Shown in pieces: positions 26,912 through 36,397 of a stretch of 64,000 nucleotides of DNA (position 1 is the stretch's first letter; each line of letters begins with the position of its first letter). The notes beneath the pieces are model-generated. The model saw only the letters and a program-made list of their open reading frames with translations. It was not told where the DNA came from and ran no database searches. Position numbers and translations under genes: made by a program. Source of the DNA: Chryseobacterium oranimense (lineage in GTDB: Bacteria > Bacteroidota > Bacteroidia > Flavobacteriales > Weeksellaceae); assembly GCF_900129755.1 (NCBI RefSeq), contig NZ_FQWT01000008.1, positions 171,599 through 235,598 of the forward strand, written 5' to 3'.

Positions 26912-27349
26912 TTACGGCTGAAGAACAAACTTAGCCAACGGAGCCATTCTTGCTTTGTTAAGTGTCAGAGTATTTCCGTTTACCGAATAATTATCTGCAG
27001 CAAGCACTGCTTTTGTAAATAATTGTTCAGTTTCCAGATCCTCACAAGCCATCATGGTAGACATTCCCTGATTGAATTTGATCCTCATCACCTCAGGTTT
27101 GATCTCATAAGTTCCTCCAAACCCATTGCATCCTGCATGGCCTTCATATCTCATACCTTCCGTATTAAGCTTGAAATAAGGATTGTTTTTAGGGTTTTTA
27201 AGTTGGATCGGCTGTCCGTTCAGTTCTGTAAGCTTCCATGTTTTGCCCGTGATATCAGTCGTTTTTTCTGCTGTCGGGGTAGTAGTTTTACACGCCGTAA
27301 GACATACGAATAATAAAAAAGCGGATAAATAATAATACAGGTTTTTCAT
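26912..27349 (-). CDS. META domain lipoprotein (HslJ-like)
   Basis: The ATG at 27349 gives 145 residues with a lipoprotein signal (L-T-A-C, Cys19); the longer frame upstream runs into the neighbouring gene and is rejected. The mature part has W-K-L-T-E-L-N-G, G-C-N-G-F-G-G-T-Y and M-S-T-M-M-A-C, the signature of the META domain found in HslJ. It is an envelope protein associated in other bacteria with stress and novobiocin resistance. It lies 37 bases downstream of another small lipoprotein gene on the same strand. Confidence 0.9.
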   Translation of the reverse strand: MKNLYYYLSAFLLFVCLTACKTTTPTAEKTTDITGKTWKLTELNGQPIQLKNPKNNPYFKLNTEGMRYEGHAGCNGFGGTYEIKPEVMRIKFNQGMSTMMACEDLETEQLFTKAVLAADNYSVNGNTLTLNKARMAPLAKFVLQP

Positions 27350-27386
27350 AATAATTATTTTGGTGGTAATATATTCAGGCCTTAGA

Positions 27387-27779
27387 TTAATAGGAGGCCA
27401 TTTTCGCAGATCCTGATCCATTCTTTTCACGTTTTGCATGAAAGAGAACCATATCTACATTTTTTTTCAGTAAAGTAATGTTTCCTTTAATATTGGAATA
27501 TTGATATTCTTCATTGCTGGCAGTATATTCAGGAAGAGCGTCACTTTTTTTAAGGTCATACGTTTTGCCTTCCAGATGAACTGTGGCTGTACCTTTTGTA
27601 TGATTAATAGTGACCTCAATTTTTTCCCCATAACTGTCCGTGAAAACATCTTTTGAGATTTCATCCCTGTTCTCAGGAGCAGCTTCCGTAACAACTTCTG
27701 CCTCTTTACCAGGATGTTTACATGCTGTTGAAGAAAGGACTGCCAGCCCGATAAGGACCGATGTAAATAATTTTTTCAT
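27387..27779 (-). CDS. Small lipoprotein, possibly MliC/lysozyme-inhibitor-like, 130 aa
   Basis: Lipoprotein signal with S-T-A-C (Cys20). The mature domain has the order F-T-D-S-Y-G-E-K-I-E-V-T-I, A-T-V-H-L-E-G-K-T-Y-D-L, then Y-T-A-S-N-E-E-Y-Q-Y. This recalls the beta-barrel MliC family that inhibits C-type lysozyme, although the family cysteines are absent. The call is tentative. It is probably co-transcribed with the META lipoprotein gene. Confidence 0.6.
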   Translation of the reverse strand: MKKLFTSVLIGLAVLSSTACKHPGKEAEVVTEAAPENRDEISKDVFTDSYGEKIEVTINHTKGTATVHLEGKTYDLKKSDALPEYTASNEEYQYSNIKGNITLLKKNVDMVLFHAKREKNGSGSAKMASY

Positions 27780-28344
27780 AGTGATAAGTGATTTGTAAGT
27801 GTGTCATGAAATAGCAGTGTTAATACTACATAAATTTACAAATATTTTTAATAAATATATGTTAATTTTACATAAATTAATTAGATTTTTTTATCCGTTA
27901 TGCATTACAGATTCCTTACAGCAGTTTTCATAAAGCCTGAAAATACTGTGTTTCTTTAAAAAATGTAAGTCAGATCACCGTTAGAATGGCTTGTGTTAAG
28001 CCGACGGTTTAAGAATAAAATAATACAGTTTTTCCATGTTCTACATTTGTTGTTTTTATTGACTGCAAAAATATTAAAAATTATATGATGCTGATATACA
28101 GTAAAAAATGATTTAAATCATGCCACCGTAAATTCTGTTTTTCACATTTATTTGACATACATTAATGCGTTCTTGTGAAAATTCCGTTGAATAAAGGATT
28201 TAGTGTCTGTCATGAAAATTTAAAAGCAATTAAAAACCATTGTGAAAATTTCAAATTTTCTTATTCAGTTTATTTAAAGGAGAGTTAAATTTTGTTAATC
28301 TGTTATGAGCGTATGCCTTTCTGGACGTACATTTGCGACTTCAA
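27780..28344. other. 565-base AT-rich intergenic region
   Basis: No ORF, tRNA or convincing hairpin is visible. It separates two divergent genes. At its right edge TACATTTG (28328-28335) fits a -7 box for the gene at 28345, but it would put the transcription start only a few bases before the ATG and there is no TTG at the right distance. The rest is unexplained. Confidence 0.5.
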
Positions 28345-28734
28345 ATGAGAAATTTTATTATTTACTTTTTAACCGGCCTTTTTCTGCTTTTCGTAGTAGA
28401 AAGCAGACTTAGTGTTAAAACACTCCGTAATGACTATTCAGGTCATGTTTCTCATCATATGCCTAAAAAAGCCAACCGGCTGAACCAGACTTTCGAGAAG
28501 CTATCCATACAGCAGATGGCCGATCAAATGGACAATTCAACCCTGGAACTTACTGAAGATGACTTTCAGCTGTCCGATACCATACAGCTGTTTGCTGTTT
28601 TTGCCGGTGTTTTCAGCCTGGTTTATATTTTTGGCTTATCTTCTTCAAAAAGCAGAAAACCTGTTATTCCGGGCTTTCTTTCGCTCTATTCCAATGTTAA
28701 AACATTCATTCTGATCCGTTCGATCAGAATTTAA
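28345..28734 (+). CDS. Small membrane protein ahead of the RND operon, 129 aa
   Basis: The ATG at 28345 gives 129 residues with an N-terminal hydrophobic helix (about 4-19), a hydrophilic middle containing E-L-T-E-D-D-F-Q-L-S, and a second hydrophobic segment (about 80-98). I do not recognise the family. It lies 145 bases upstream of the efflux adaptor gene in the same direction and may be a small accessory or unrelated. Confidence 0.5.
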   Translation: MRNFIIYFLTGLFLLFVVESRLSVKTLRNDYSGHVSHHMPKKANRLNQTFEKLSIQQMADQMDNSTLELTEDDFQLSDTIQLFAVFAGVFSLVYIFGLSSSKSRKPVIPGFLSLYSNVKTFILIRSIRI

Positions 28735-28879
28735 AATTCCGTTTTTTCCCAATCTGTTTTCTGTCCACTATGCGGATGGAGATCAGCTGCGTTGCATATG
28801 CAGGTAATCATTACGGCGCAGTACATCTATTACCGCTTTTCATTCAAAACATTAACGATTTATTATAAACTCTAGAATT

Positions 28880-29965
28880 ATGATCAAAAGAGTTGTCGCA
28901 AGTATTGCGCTAAGCAGTCTTCTGTTGTTTACAGCATGTAACAAGAAGAAAGAAGAAAAAGAAGAAGCCGCAGTTTATCCCGTAACCACCCCGGTAGTGA
29001 TGGACACGGTAATTGACAAAGAATATGTAGCACAGATAAGATCTGTAAAAAACATCGAGGTTCGTGCCCAGGAAAAAGGTTTTCTTGAAAAAATTTATGT
29101 AGACGAGGGTCAATACGTGCATCAGGGGCAGACATTGTTCCGTATCATGCCCCAACTGTACCAGGCAGAATTACTGAAAGCTCAGGCAGAAGTTGCCCAG
29201 GCTACCATCGAATTAAAGAATGCAAGCACATTAGCCAATAACAATATCGTTTCCAAAAACGAAAGAGCAATGGCTAAAGCTAAACTTGATGCAGCGAATG
29301 CTGAAGCTAAACTGGCTCAGATTCACCTGTCATTCACAGACATTAAAGCTCCGTTTTCAGGGATTATCAACAGATTACCTTTGAGATTGGGAAGTCTGGT
29401 GGATGAAGGAGATTTGCTGACGTCCCTTTCCGATAACACCAATATGTACACCTACTTTAATGTTTCAGAACCTGAATATCTTAATTATCAGAGAAATGTA
29501 GCTTCAAGAGGAAGTAATCAGGTAGGTCTTTTGATGGCAAATGGAGATTTATTCCCACAAAAAGGTGAGGTTGAAACCATTACAGGAGAATTCGACAGTG
29601 AAACAGGAAACATCGCCTTCAGAGCCAAATTCCCGAATCCTGATAAATTATTAAGAAACGGAGAAACCGGAAAAGTAAGAATGACCTTACCGCTGAGAAA
29701 TGCTTTAATCATTCCTCAGAAAGCAACCTACGAAATTCAGGATCAGAAATACGTGTTCGTAGTAGATAAAAACGGAGTGGCAAGGTCTAAAAATATCAAG
29801 ATTGCTTACGAACTTCCGGATGTTTACGTTGTGGCATCAGGACTTGCAGTGGGAGATAAAATCTTACTGGAAGGAGTTCAGAAAGTGAAAGACGATCAGA
29901 AAGTTCAGACAAAAACTCAGGATCCTAAAAAAGTTCTTCAGTCATTGAAATTAAAAGCAGAGTAG
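28880..29965 (+). CDS. RND efflux periplasmic adaptor (membrane fusion) lipoprotein
   Basis: 361 residues, lipoprotein signal with L-F-T-A-C (Cys20). The order is that of AcrA/MexA: a beta-barrel edge, lipoyl half-motifs (V-R-A-Q-E-K-G-F and F-T-D-I-K-A-P-F-S-G), an alpha-helical hairpin between them rich in Ala/Lys/Glu, then membrane-proximal strands. It links the pump and outer-membrane channel across the periplasm. First of three RND genes, 26 bases ahead of the pump gene. Confidence 0.95.
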   Translation: MIKRVVASIALSSLLLFTACNKKKEEKEEAAVYPVTTPVVMDTVIDKEYVAQIRSVKNIEVRAQEKGFLEKIYVDEGQYVHQGQTLFRIMPQLYQAELLKAQAEVAQATIELKNASTLANNNIVSKNERAMAKAKLDAANAEAKLAQIHLSFTDIKAPFSGIINRLPLRLGSLVDEGDLLTSLSDNTNMYTYFNVSEPEYLNYQRNVASRGSNQVGLLMANGDLFPQKGEVETITGEFDSETGNIAFRAKFPNPDKLLRNGETGKVRMTLPLRNALIIPQKATYEIQDQKYVFVVDKNGVARSKNIKIAYELPDVYVVASGLAVGDKILLEGVQKVKDDQKVQTKTQDPKKVLQSLKLKAE

Positions 29966-29991
29966 GACTCTATAAATGAAGTAAGTAAATT

Positions 29992-32900
29992 ATGTTTAAG
30001 AAATTCATTCGCAGACCTGTTCTGTCTATCGTAATCTCTCTGATTATCGTATTTATGGGAGTTTTGTCTTTGGTAAAACTCCCGGTAACACAGTTCCCGT
30101 CCATTTCACCGCCAAAAGTAAACATCACCGCAGAGTATCCGGGTGCCAACAATGAATTGTTGATCAAATCCGTGGTTATTCCATTGGAAAGAGGTCTTAA
30201 CGGTGTGCCGGGAATGAAATATATGACCTCCGATGCCGGAAACGACGGGGAAGCTTCTATTCAGGTGGTTTTCGATTTGGGAACCGATCCTAACGTAGCA
30301 GCAGTCAACGTTCAGAACCGTGTATCTTCGGTAGTAAACAAACTTCCGCCGCTGGTAGTTCGTGAAGGGGTAAAAATTACCCGTGAAGAGCCCAACATGC
30401 TGATGTACATCAACCTGTACAGTGATGACCCGAAAGCTGACCAGAAATTCCTTTTCAACTACGCAGATATTAATGTAATGTCCGAACTGAGAAGGGTAAG
30501 CGGGGTTGGTTTCGCAGACATCCTTGGGACAAGAGAATATGCAATGCGTATCTGGCTTAAACCGGACAGATTAACGGCTTACAGTATTTCGGCAGACGAA
30601 GTGATGGAAGCGTTAAATGCTCAAAGTTTGGAAGCATCTCCGGGTAAAACAGGGGAGAGTTCCGGAAAGCGTTCGCAGTCATTTGAATATATTTTAAAAT
30701 ATCCGGGTCGTTTCAACAATGAAAAAGATTACGGGAATATTATCCTTAAAGCAAAGCCTGACGGAGAATTTATCAGATTAAAAGATGTGGCAGATATAGA
30801 ATTCGGTTCCTCCATGTATGATATTTATTCTACACTGAACGGAAAACCTTCTGCCGCAATCACCGTAAAACAATCATACGGTTCCAACGCAAGTGACGTT
30901 ATCAAAAATGTAAAATCTTTGATGGCTGAGTTGCAGAAAACCACCTTCCCGAAAGGAATGCATTACGATATCAGTTATGACGTATCAAGATTCCTTGATG
31001 CCTCAATTGAAAAGGTTGTTCATACCTTATTTGAAGCCTTCATTTTGGTGGCCATTGTGGTATTCCTGTTCCTGGGAGACTGGCGTTCAACGCTGATTCC
31101 TGCTTTGGCGGTTCCGGTTTCACTGGTGGGAACATTTGCCATCATGTCCGCCTTTGGAATTACATTAAACATGATCTCGTTATTTGCGCTCGTAATGGCG
31201 ATCGGGGTTGTTGTGGATGATGCGATTGTGGTAATTGAAGCTGTTCACGCCAAAATGGAAGAGAAACATTTATCTCCATTAAAGGCGACGGAAGAGGCTA
31301 TGCATGAAATCAGCGGTGCGATTATCGCAATTACTTTGGTAATGGCATCCGTATTCATTCCGATTGCCTTTATGTCCGGTCCGGTTGGGGTTTTCTATCG
31401 TCAGTTCTCCATTACAATGGCTTCTGCGATTATCCTTTCAGGGGTGGTAGCCTTAACATTGACGCCAGCTCTGTGTGCTTTGATCTTAAAAAATAACCAC
31501 GGAAAGCCTAAGAAAAGAACTCCGATTACCATTTTCCTTGATAAATTCAATGGTTTATTTACAAAAGGAGCTAATAAATATGAAGGGATGCTTAATAAAA
31601 CGGTTAAGAAAAAGACCATCACTTTACCTTTATTATTAGCATTCTGTGCCTGTACATTCTTTCTGAGCAACTCACTTCCTTCAGGGTTTATTCCTGCGGA
31701 AGATCAGGGGATGATCTATGCGATCATTCAGACACCTCCGGGTTCAACACTGGAAAGAACCAACCAGATCGCTAAAGAATTGTTGAGAGAATCTGAAGGA
31801 ATAGATGGAGTACAATCCGTTTCTTCACTGGCAGGTTATGAAATTCTGACAGAAGGTACAGGTTCCAACTCCGGTACGTGTTTGATTAACTTAAAAAGCT
31901 GGGAAGACCGTAAAGAATCCGCCGCAGAAATCATAGAAAAGCTTGAAGAAAAAGCTAAAAATATTCCGGGTGCGAATATAGAATTCTTCCAGCCCCCATC
32001 TATTCCGGGGTATGGTGCTGCAGGTGGTTTCGAGCTTCGTTTGCTGGATAAAGCAGGAAGTGGAGATTATCAGAAAATGGAAAAAGTAAGTAATGATTTC
32101 GTAAGGGAACTGAAAAAGCGTCCTGAACTTGGTTCTGCATTTACATTCTATTCAGCTAGTTTCCCTCAATATATGTTGAGAGTGGATAATGATCTTGCCG
32201 AGCAAAAAGGAGTGACGATTGAAAATGCAATGGATAATTTATCTACGTTAATAGGTTCCAACTATGAAACCAGTTTCATCCGTTTCGACAGACCGTATAA
32301 GGTAATTGTTCAGGCGGGTCCTCAATACCGTGCGCTGCCGACAGACTTATTGAAATTATATGTTAAAAATGATAAGGAACAGATGGTTCCGTATTCAGAT
32401 TTCATGCATTTGGAAAAAGTATATGGTTTGTCTGAGATCACGAGACATAATATGTATAATTCGTCCGAGGTAAGTGGAACTCCTGCACCAGGCTACAGTT
32501 CAGGACAGGCGATTGCAGCGATCAAAGAAGTTGCAGATAAAACCCTTCCAAGAGGTTTTGGGATCGACTGGGCAGGTATTTCCAAAGATGAAGTAAGCCG
32601 TGGAAATGAAGCGGTATTTATCTTCCTGGTGTGTTTAGGATTCGTGTATCTGATTCTTTCTGCACAGTATGAAAGTTTCATTCTTCCGTTGCCGGTAATT
32701 TTATCATTGCCGACGGGTATTTTCGGAGCTTTCCTGTGTTTAAAACTGTTAGGATTGGAAAACAACATCTATGCTCAGGTGGCGATGGTCATGTTGATTG
32801 GTCTTTTAGGTAAAAATGCCGTACTGATTGTAGAATTTGCCGTACAGAAGAAGGCCGAAGAGGGGATTCCGGTAGCTCAGGCTGCCATTGAAGGAGCTGC

Positions 32901-33186
32901 GATCCGTTTCCGTCCGATCCTGATGACATCATTTGCATTCATCGCAGGTTTGATTCCATTGGTAATGGCGACCGGGCCGGGAGCGATTGGTAACCGAACG
33001 ATCGGTACAGCCGCCGCAGGAGGGATGTTGATCGGAACTATTTTCGGATTAATGATTATTCCTGGATTGTATTACATCTTCGGAACCATTGCTGAAAAAT
33101 CTAAACTGGCAAAATATGAAGAAGAGAATCCTTTAACTGAACAAACAGAACCGTACCAACACGATGACAAACATGAAGATTTATAA
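29992..33186 (+). CDS. RND multidrug efflux pump, HAE1 (AcrB/MexB) family
   Basis: 1064 residues, full length for the family. N-terminal helix F-I-R-R-P-V-L-S-I-V-I; helix 4 carries the proton-relay pair in G-V-V-V-D-D-A-I-V-V; the G-D-W-R-S-T-L-I-P-A-L-A-V-P segment, two large periplasmic loops and the second six-helix repeat are present. It exports hydrophobic or amphiphilic compounds using the proton gradient. Substrates cannot be read from sequence. Its last codons overlap the start of the outer-membrane factor gene. Confidence 0.96.
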   Translation: MFKKFIRRPVLSIVISLIIVFMGVLSLVKLPVTQFPSISPPKVNITAEYPGANNELLIKSVVIPLERGLNGVPGMKYMTSDAGNDGEASIQVVFDLGTDPNVAAVNVQNRVSSVVNKLPPLVVREGVKITREEPNMLMYINLYSDDPKADQKFLFNYADINVMSELRRVSGVGFADILGTREYAMRIWLKPDRLTAYSISADEVMEALNAQSLEASPGKTGESSGKRSQSFEYILKYPGRFNNEKDYGNIILKAKPDGEFIRLKDVADIEFGSSMYDIYSTLNGKPSAAITVKQSYGSNASDVIKNVKSLMAELQKTTFPKGMHYDISYDVSRFLDASIEKVVHTLFEAFILVAIVVFLFLGDWRSTLIPALAVPVSLVGTFAIMSAFGITLNMISLFALVMAIGVVVDDAIVVIEAVHAKMEEKHLSPLKATEEAMHEISGAIIAITLVMASVFIPIAFMSGPVGVFYRQFSITMASAIILSGVVALTLTPALCALILKNNHGKPKKRTPITIFLDKFNGLFTKGANKYEGMLNKTVKKKTITLPLLLAFCACTFFLSNSLPSGFIPAEDQGMIYAIIQTPPGSTLERTNQIAKELLRESEGIDGVQSVSSLAGYEILTEGTGSNSGTCLINLKSWEDRKESAAEIIEKLEEKAKNIPGANIEFFQPPSIPGYGAAGGFELRLLDKAGSGDYQKMEKVSNDFVRELKKRPELGSAFTFYSASFPQYMLRVDNDLAEQKGVTIENAMDNLSTLIGSNYETSFIRFDRPYKVIVQAGPQYRALPTDLLKLYVKNDKEQMVPYSDFMHLEKVYGLSEITRHNMYNSSEVSGTPAPGYSSGQAIAAIKEVADKTLPRGFGIDWAGISKDEVSRGNEAVFIFLVCLGFVYLILSAQYESFILPLPVILSLPTGIFGAFLCLKLLGLENNIYAQVAMVMLIGLLGKNAVLIVEFAVQKKAEEGIPVAQAAIEGAAIRFRPILMTSFAFIAGLIPLVMATGPGAIGNRTIGTAAAGGMLIGTIFGLMIIPGLYYIFGTIAEKSKLAKYEEENPLTEQTEPYQHDDKHEDL

Positions 33187-34615
33187 TAAATATATAGCAG
33201 CCATTGCCTTATCGCTTGTTTTAGCAAGCTGTAAGGCGCCGATGGCGACCGTCATAAAAGACGAGATGAAGGAAAATGTGCCTCAGAATTTTAATCAGGA
33301 AGATCAGGGAGATGCCAATAATAACAGCGGAACTACACCCTGGAGACAATTCTTCACAGATCCTGATCTGGTAAACTTAATTGAAACAGCTCTAAAAAAC
33401 AACCAGGAATTACTGATCACTCTTCAGGAAATTGAAATTGCCAAAAGTGGTGTTTTAGCTAAAAAAGGAAGATTAACGCCTACGGTTGCAGCAGGAATAG
33501 GAGCCGGGGTGAAAAAGTCCGGCCGTTATACAAGCGAAGGAGCAGGTGATGCTACTACAGAAATAGAACCCGGGAAAGAAATGCCGGATCCGCTGGGTAA
33601 TTTTGAAGGAGGGCTGATGGCAAACTGGGAAATCGATATCTGGAAAAAGCTCAGGACCGAGAAAGAAGCAGCTGTTGCTCATTATCTTTCTACCGTAGAA
33701 GGGAAAAACTTCGTATTGTCCAACCTTATTGAGGAAGTGGCAGATAATTATTATGAACTGCTTGCTCTGGACAACCAGTTAGATATTATTCAACAGTACA
33801 TTAAACTGCAGCAAAGAGCGCTGGAGATTTCCAAAATTCAGAAAGAAGCTGCTGCTGCCACCGAACTGGCTGTGAAAAAGTTTGAAGCTGAGCTGGCAAA
33901 GTCAAAAGCGGCAGAATATACCATCCGTCAGAATATTACGGAAAAAGAAAACCAGATCAATGCTCTTCTGGGAAGATATCCGCAGCCCATCGTGAGAAAG
34001 AAAGAAAGTTTCATGTCTACAGTACCTCAAACGGTTTATACAGGAATTCCGTCCCAGTTATTGGCGAACCGTCCGGATATTAAACAGGCAGAATTAGAAT
34101 TAAAAGCATCAAAGCTGGATGTAGAAGCTGCCAGAAAGGAGTTTTATCCGTCACTGGAAATTTCTGCAACCTTAGGATTGGAAGCTTTTAAACCTTCTTA
34201 TCTGGTTAAATTGCCGGAATCTATTGCTACAAGTCTTGCTGGTGAACTGGCTGGTCCGCTGATCAACAAAAGTGCAATCAAAGCCAATTTCCAGACGGCT
34301 GATGCGAGACAGATACAATCTCTGTATGAATATGACAAAACGATCTTGAATGCTTATCTGGATGTAGCCAACCTTATGTCAAAGGTTAAAAATATAGACC
34401 AGTATTATCAGTTAAAATCACAGGAAACCAAAGCTTTAGACCAGTCTATTGATATTGCAAACCAATTATTTAGGAATTCAAGGGCAGATTATCTTGAAGT
34501 TCTTCTGAACCAGAGAGATGCTCTGGATGCAAAACTGGAGCTGATTGAAGCTAAACAGAAACAGCTGAGCACCGTTGTAGATATTTACAAGAGCTTAGGC
34601 GGTGGCTGGAAATAA
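33173..34615 (+). CDS. Outer-membrane efflux channel lipoprotein (OprM/TolC family)
   Basis: The ATG at 33173 gives 480 residues starting M-K-I-Y-N-K-Y with a lipoprotein signal ending L-A-S-C (Cys19); an ATG three codons earlier is also possible. Both starts overlap the pump gene, consistent with translational coupling. Two OEP repeats are visible, with N-W-E-I-D-I-W-K-K and the L-L-A-N-R-P-D-I-K-Q-A-E-L-E-L motif. It forms the trimeric exit duct. Last gene of the operon. Confidence 0.95.
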   Translation: MKIYNKYIAAIALSLVLASCKAPMATVIKDEMKENVPQNFNQEDQGDANNNSGTTPWRQFFTDPDLVNLIETALKNNQELLITLQEIEIAKSGVLAKKGRLTPTVAAGIGAGVKKSGRYTSEGAGDATTEIEPGKEMPDPLGNFEGGLMANWEIDIWKKLRTEKEAAVAHYLSTVEGKNFVLSNLIEEVADNYYELLALDNQLDIIQQYIKLQQRALEISKIQKEAAAATELAVKKFEAELAKSKAAEYTIRQNITEKENQINALLGRYPQPIVRKKESFMSTVPQTVYTGIPSQLLANRPDIKQAELELKASKLDVEAARKEFYPSLEISATLGLEAFKPSYLVKLPESIATSLAGELAGPLINKSAIKANFQTADARQIQSLYEYDKTILNAYLDVANLMSKVKNIDQYYQLKSQETKALDQSIDIANQLFRNSRADYLEVLLNQRDALDAKLELIEAKQKQLSTVVDIYKSLGGGWK

Positions 34616-34648
34616 AACATCATAATTCTCAGTAAACAGTTAATGTTT

Positions 34649-34682
34649 TGGGCTGATCCTTTCGGGGGTTGGCCCTTTTTAT
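34649..34682 (+). terminator. Probable terminator of the RND operon
   Basis: An imperfect GC-rich hairpin (gggctgatcc against gggttggccc) directly followed by TTTTTATTTT, 34 bases past the last gene. The stem has G-U pairs and mismatches, so confidence is moderate. Confidence 0.5.
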
Positions 34683-34793
34683 TTTCCATGAGTAGATTTT
34701 GTTGATGGGGGTTGACTTTATTCGCTAATTGCAAGAAATTGATTGAAGAAATACTTGCATATGTGAATTTAGATTAAATCTCAAAGTTGGGAT

Positions 34794-34822
34794 TTGAAAT
34801 GCGTTAAAAAACGTTAAATTTG
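34794..34822 (+). promoter_or_regulatory. Promoter of the T9SS propeller / Rhs operon
   Basis: TTG at 34794-34796 (within TTTG), 18 bases, then TAAATTTG at 34815-34822, a full match to the phylum consensus 30 bases before the ATG at 34853. Confidence 0.72.
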
Positions 34823-34852
34823 CAAAAATATATTAACTAACAACACGAATAG

Positions 34853-36397
34853 ATGGAAAAACTCTACATGAGTGCATTTACCATGTGCACAGTTCTGGGG
34901 CTATCTGCCCAGGAAGTATTGTGGCAGAAAGATATCAAGTCCAATACTCAGGATTTTCTAAGCCAGATCACTACAACCATTGACGGTCAATACTTAATTA
35001 CAGGAAGCAGTATTCAGAGCAGTAAGCTTCAGGCAGAAGACAGTAAGCAGAATGGTGGCTACGATTTCCATTTAATCAAATTAAACCAGCAGGGAGAAGA
35101 AGTCTGGGAGAAATACTTTTCAGGTCAGAATCATGATTACCTGTCAGCTTCTGTAGCTACCCAGGAGGGTGGATTTCTTGTTGCCGGCACTTCTTATTCC
35201 GGAAAAGGTTTAGATAAAAAAGAAGATTCCAAAGGTGGCTCTGACATATGGCTTATTAGATTAAATGAATTTGGAGATGAATTGTGGGAGAAAACATTAG
35301 GAGGTTCTTCCGATGAGGAAGCCAGAGCTGTGATTCAAAGTACAGACTTCGGGTTTTTTGTAGCTGGTAATGTTCAGAACTCAGCAAAAGGCTATGGCTC
35401 CAAAGATGTTTTAATTGTAAAACTTGATAAGGATGGAAAAGAAATCTCCCAGTTAATTTTAGGAGGAAAAGGATTAGACGAAGTGGAAAAAATGATTCCT
35501 ACTAAAGATGGAGGAGCTTTGTTAGGAGTCTATTCAAGAAGCAATGCAGGAGGTTCTAAGAAAACTGAAAACTTTGGTGAGGGTGATTATTATATTATCA
35601 AACTTTCAAAAGAAGGAAAAGTAGAATGGGAAAAGAGCTTTGGAGGAAAATCGGATGATCATATAAGAACTCTTGCTTTAACATCAACAGGATATTTAAT
35701 TGGCGGAGAATCCAGATCCGAGAGATCCGGAAACAAATCTGTAGGAATAGAAGAAGGAACAGATCTGTGGCTTATTTCCTTAAATGAAAGAGGCGAAGAG
35801 CTTTGGCAGAAGTCCTACAGTTTCGGAAACAGGGATATTCTGATGGGAACAAGTGTTCTTCATTCGGCGGATGATAAAGCTTCCAAAGGAATTTTATTAG
35901 GAGGTTACACCCAGGCAGAAGGAAAGATACAGACTGATGATGAAACTTTCTGGATGCTTTATCTGGATCAGGAAGGAAATGAAAAGTGGAGAAAACACGT
36001 AAAAGGAGAATCCAGAAAAAGAGAAGAAAGGTTATCTGATATAAAACTGAACAGAGACGGCTCGATTATTCTGGCCGGAACCAGCGCAGAGGAGCTTGGA
36101 AAAGAGAACTGGAAGATCATAAAGCTTGGAGATAAACAACTCGATCAGTTAATTGAAAAGCAGGACATCAAGATTTATCCGAATCCTGTTTCAGATTATG
36201 CTTATGTGGAAATCAGCTTTGATTTCAAAGAAGCTGATATTATGCTGTATGATATGGGAGGAAGACAGCTTCAGAGTTTGAAAACTAAGAATAAGGTGAC
36301 TAAGATTAATACCCAAAACTTGATTCAGGGGGCTTATCTGGTAGCCATAAAAACGGATAACAATAAAACTGCTAACGCAAAATTAATTAAGAAATAA
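34853..36397 (+). CDS. T9SS type A-sorted beta-propeller surface protein
   Basis: 514 residues. Signal peptide (cleavage near L-S-A-Q), then about seven repeats of roughly 50-60 residues with the pattern (D/E)-x-W-x-I-x-L-(N/D)-x-x-G-x-E-x-W-x-K-x-x-G-G and a later G-x-L-x-x-G. The last strand (N-W-K-I-I-K-L) closes the ring, which suggests a seven-bladed propeller. Residues from about 440 (I-K-I-Y-P-N-P-V-S-D) to 514 are a type A T9SS sorting domain. It is therefore exported to the cell surface. Its stop overlaps the start of the next gene (TAATG), tying it to the Rhs genes. Confidence 0.9.
   Translation: MEKLYMSAFTMCTVLGLSAQEVLWQKDIKSNTQDFLSQITTTIDGQYLITGSSIQSSKLQAEDSKQNGGYDFHLIKLNQQGEEVWEKYFSGQNHDYLSASVATQEGGFLVAGTSYSGKGLDKKEDSKGGSDIWLIRLNEFGDELWEKTLGGSSDEEARAVIQSTDFGFFVAGNVQNSAKGYGSKDVLIVKLDKDGKEISQLILGGKGLDEVEKMIPTKDGGALLGVYSRSNAGGSKKTENFGEGDYYIIKLSKEGKVEWEKSFGGKSDDHIRTLALTSTGYLIGGESRSERSGNKSVGIEEGTDLWLISLNERGEELWQKSYSFGNRDILMGTSVLHSADDKASKGILLGGYTQAEGKIQTDDETFWMLYLDQEGNEKWRKHVKGESRKREERLSDIKLNRDGSIILAGTSAEELGKENWKIIKLGDKQLDQLIEKQDIKIYPNPVSDYAYVEISFDFKEADIMLYDMGGRQLQSLKTKNKVTKINTQNLIQGAYLVAIKTDNNKTANAKLIKK

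Noticed and set aside
34853..36160. Tandem repeats of the propeller gene as a DNA repeat array or CRISPR
   Set aside because: The repeats are at protein level, of varying length, and are blades of a beta-propeller; no CRISPR array was seen anywhere in the window.
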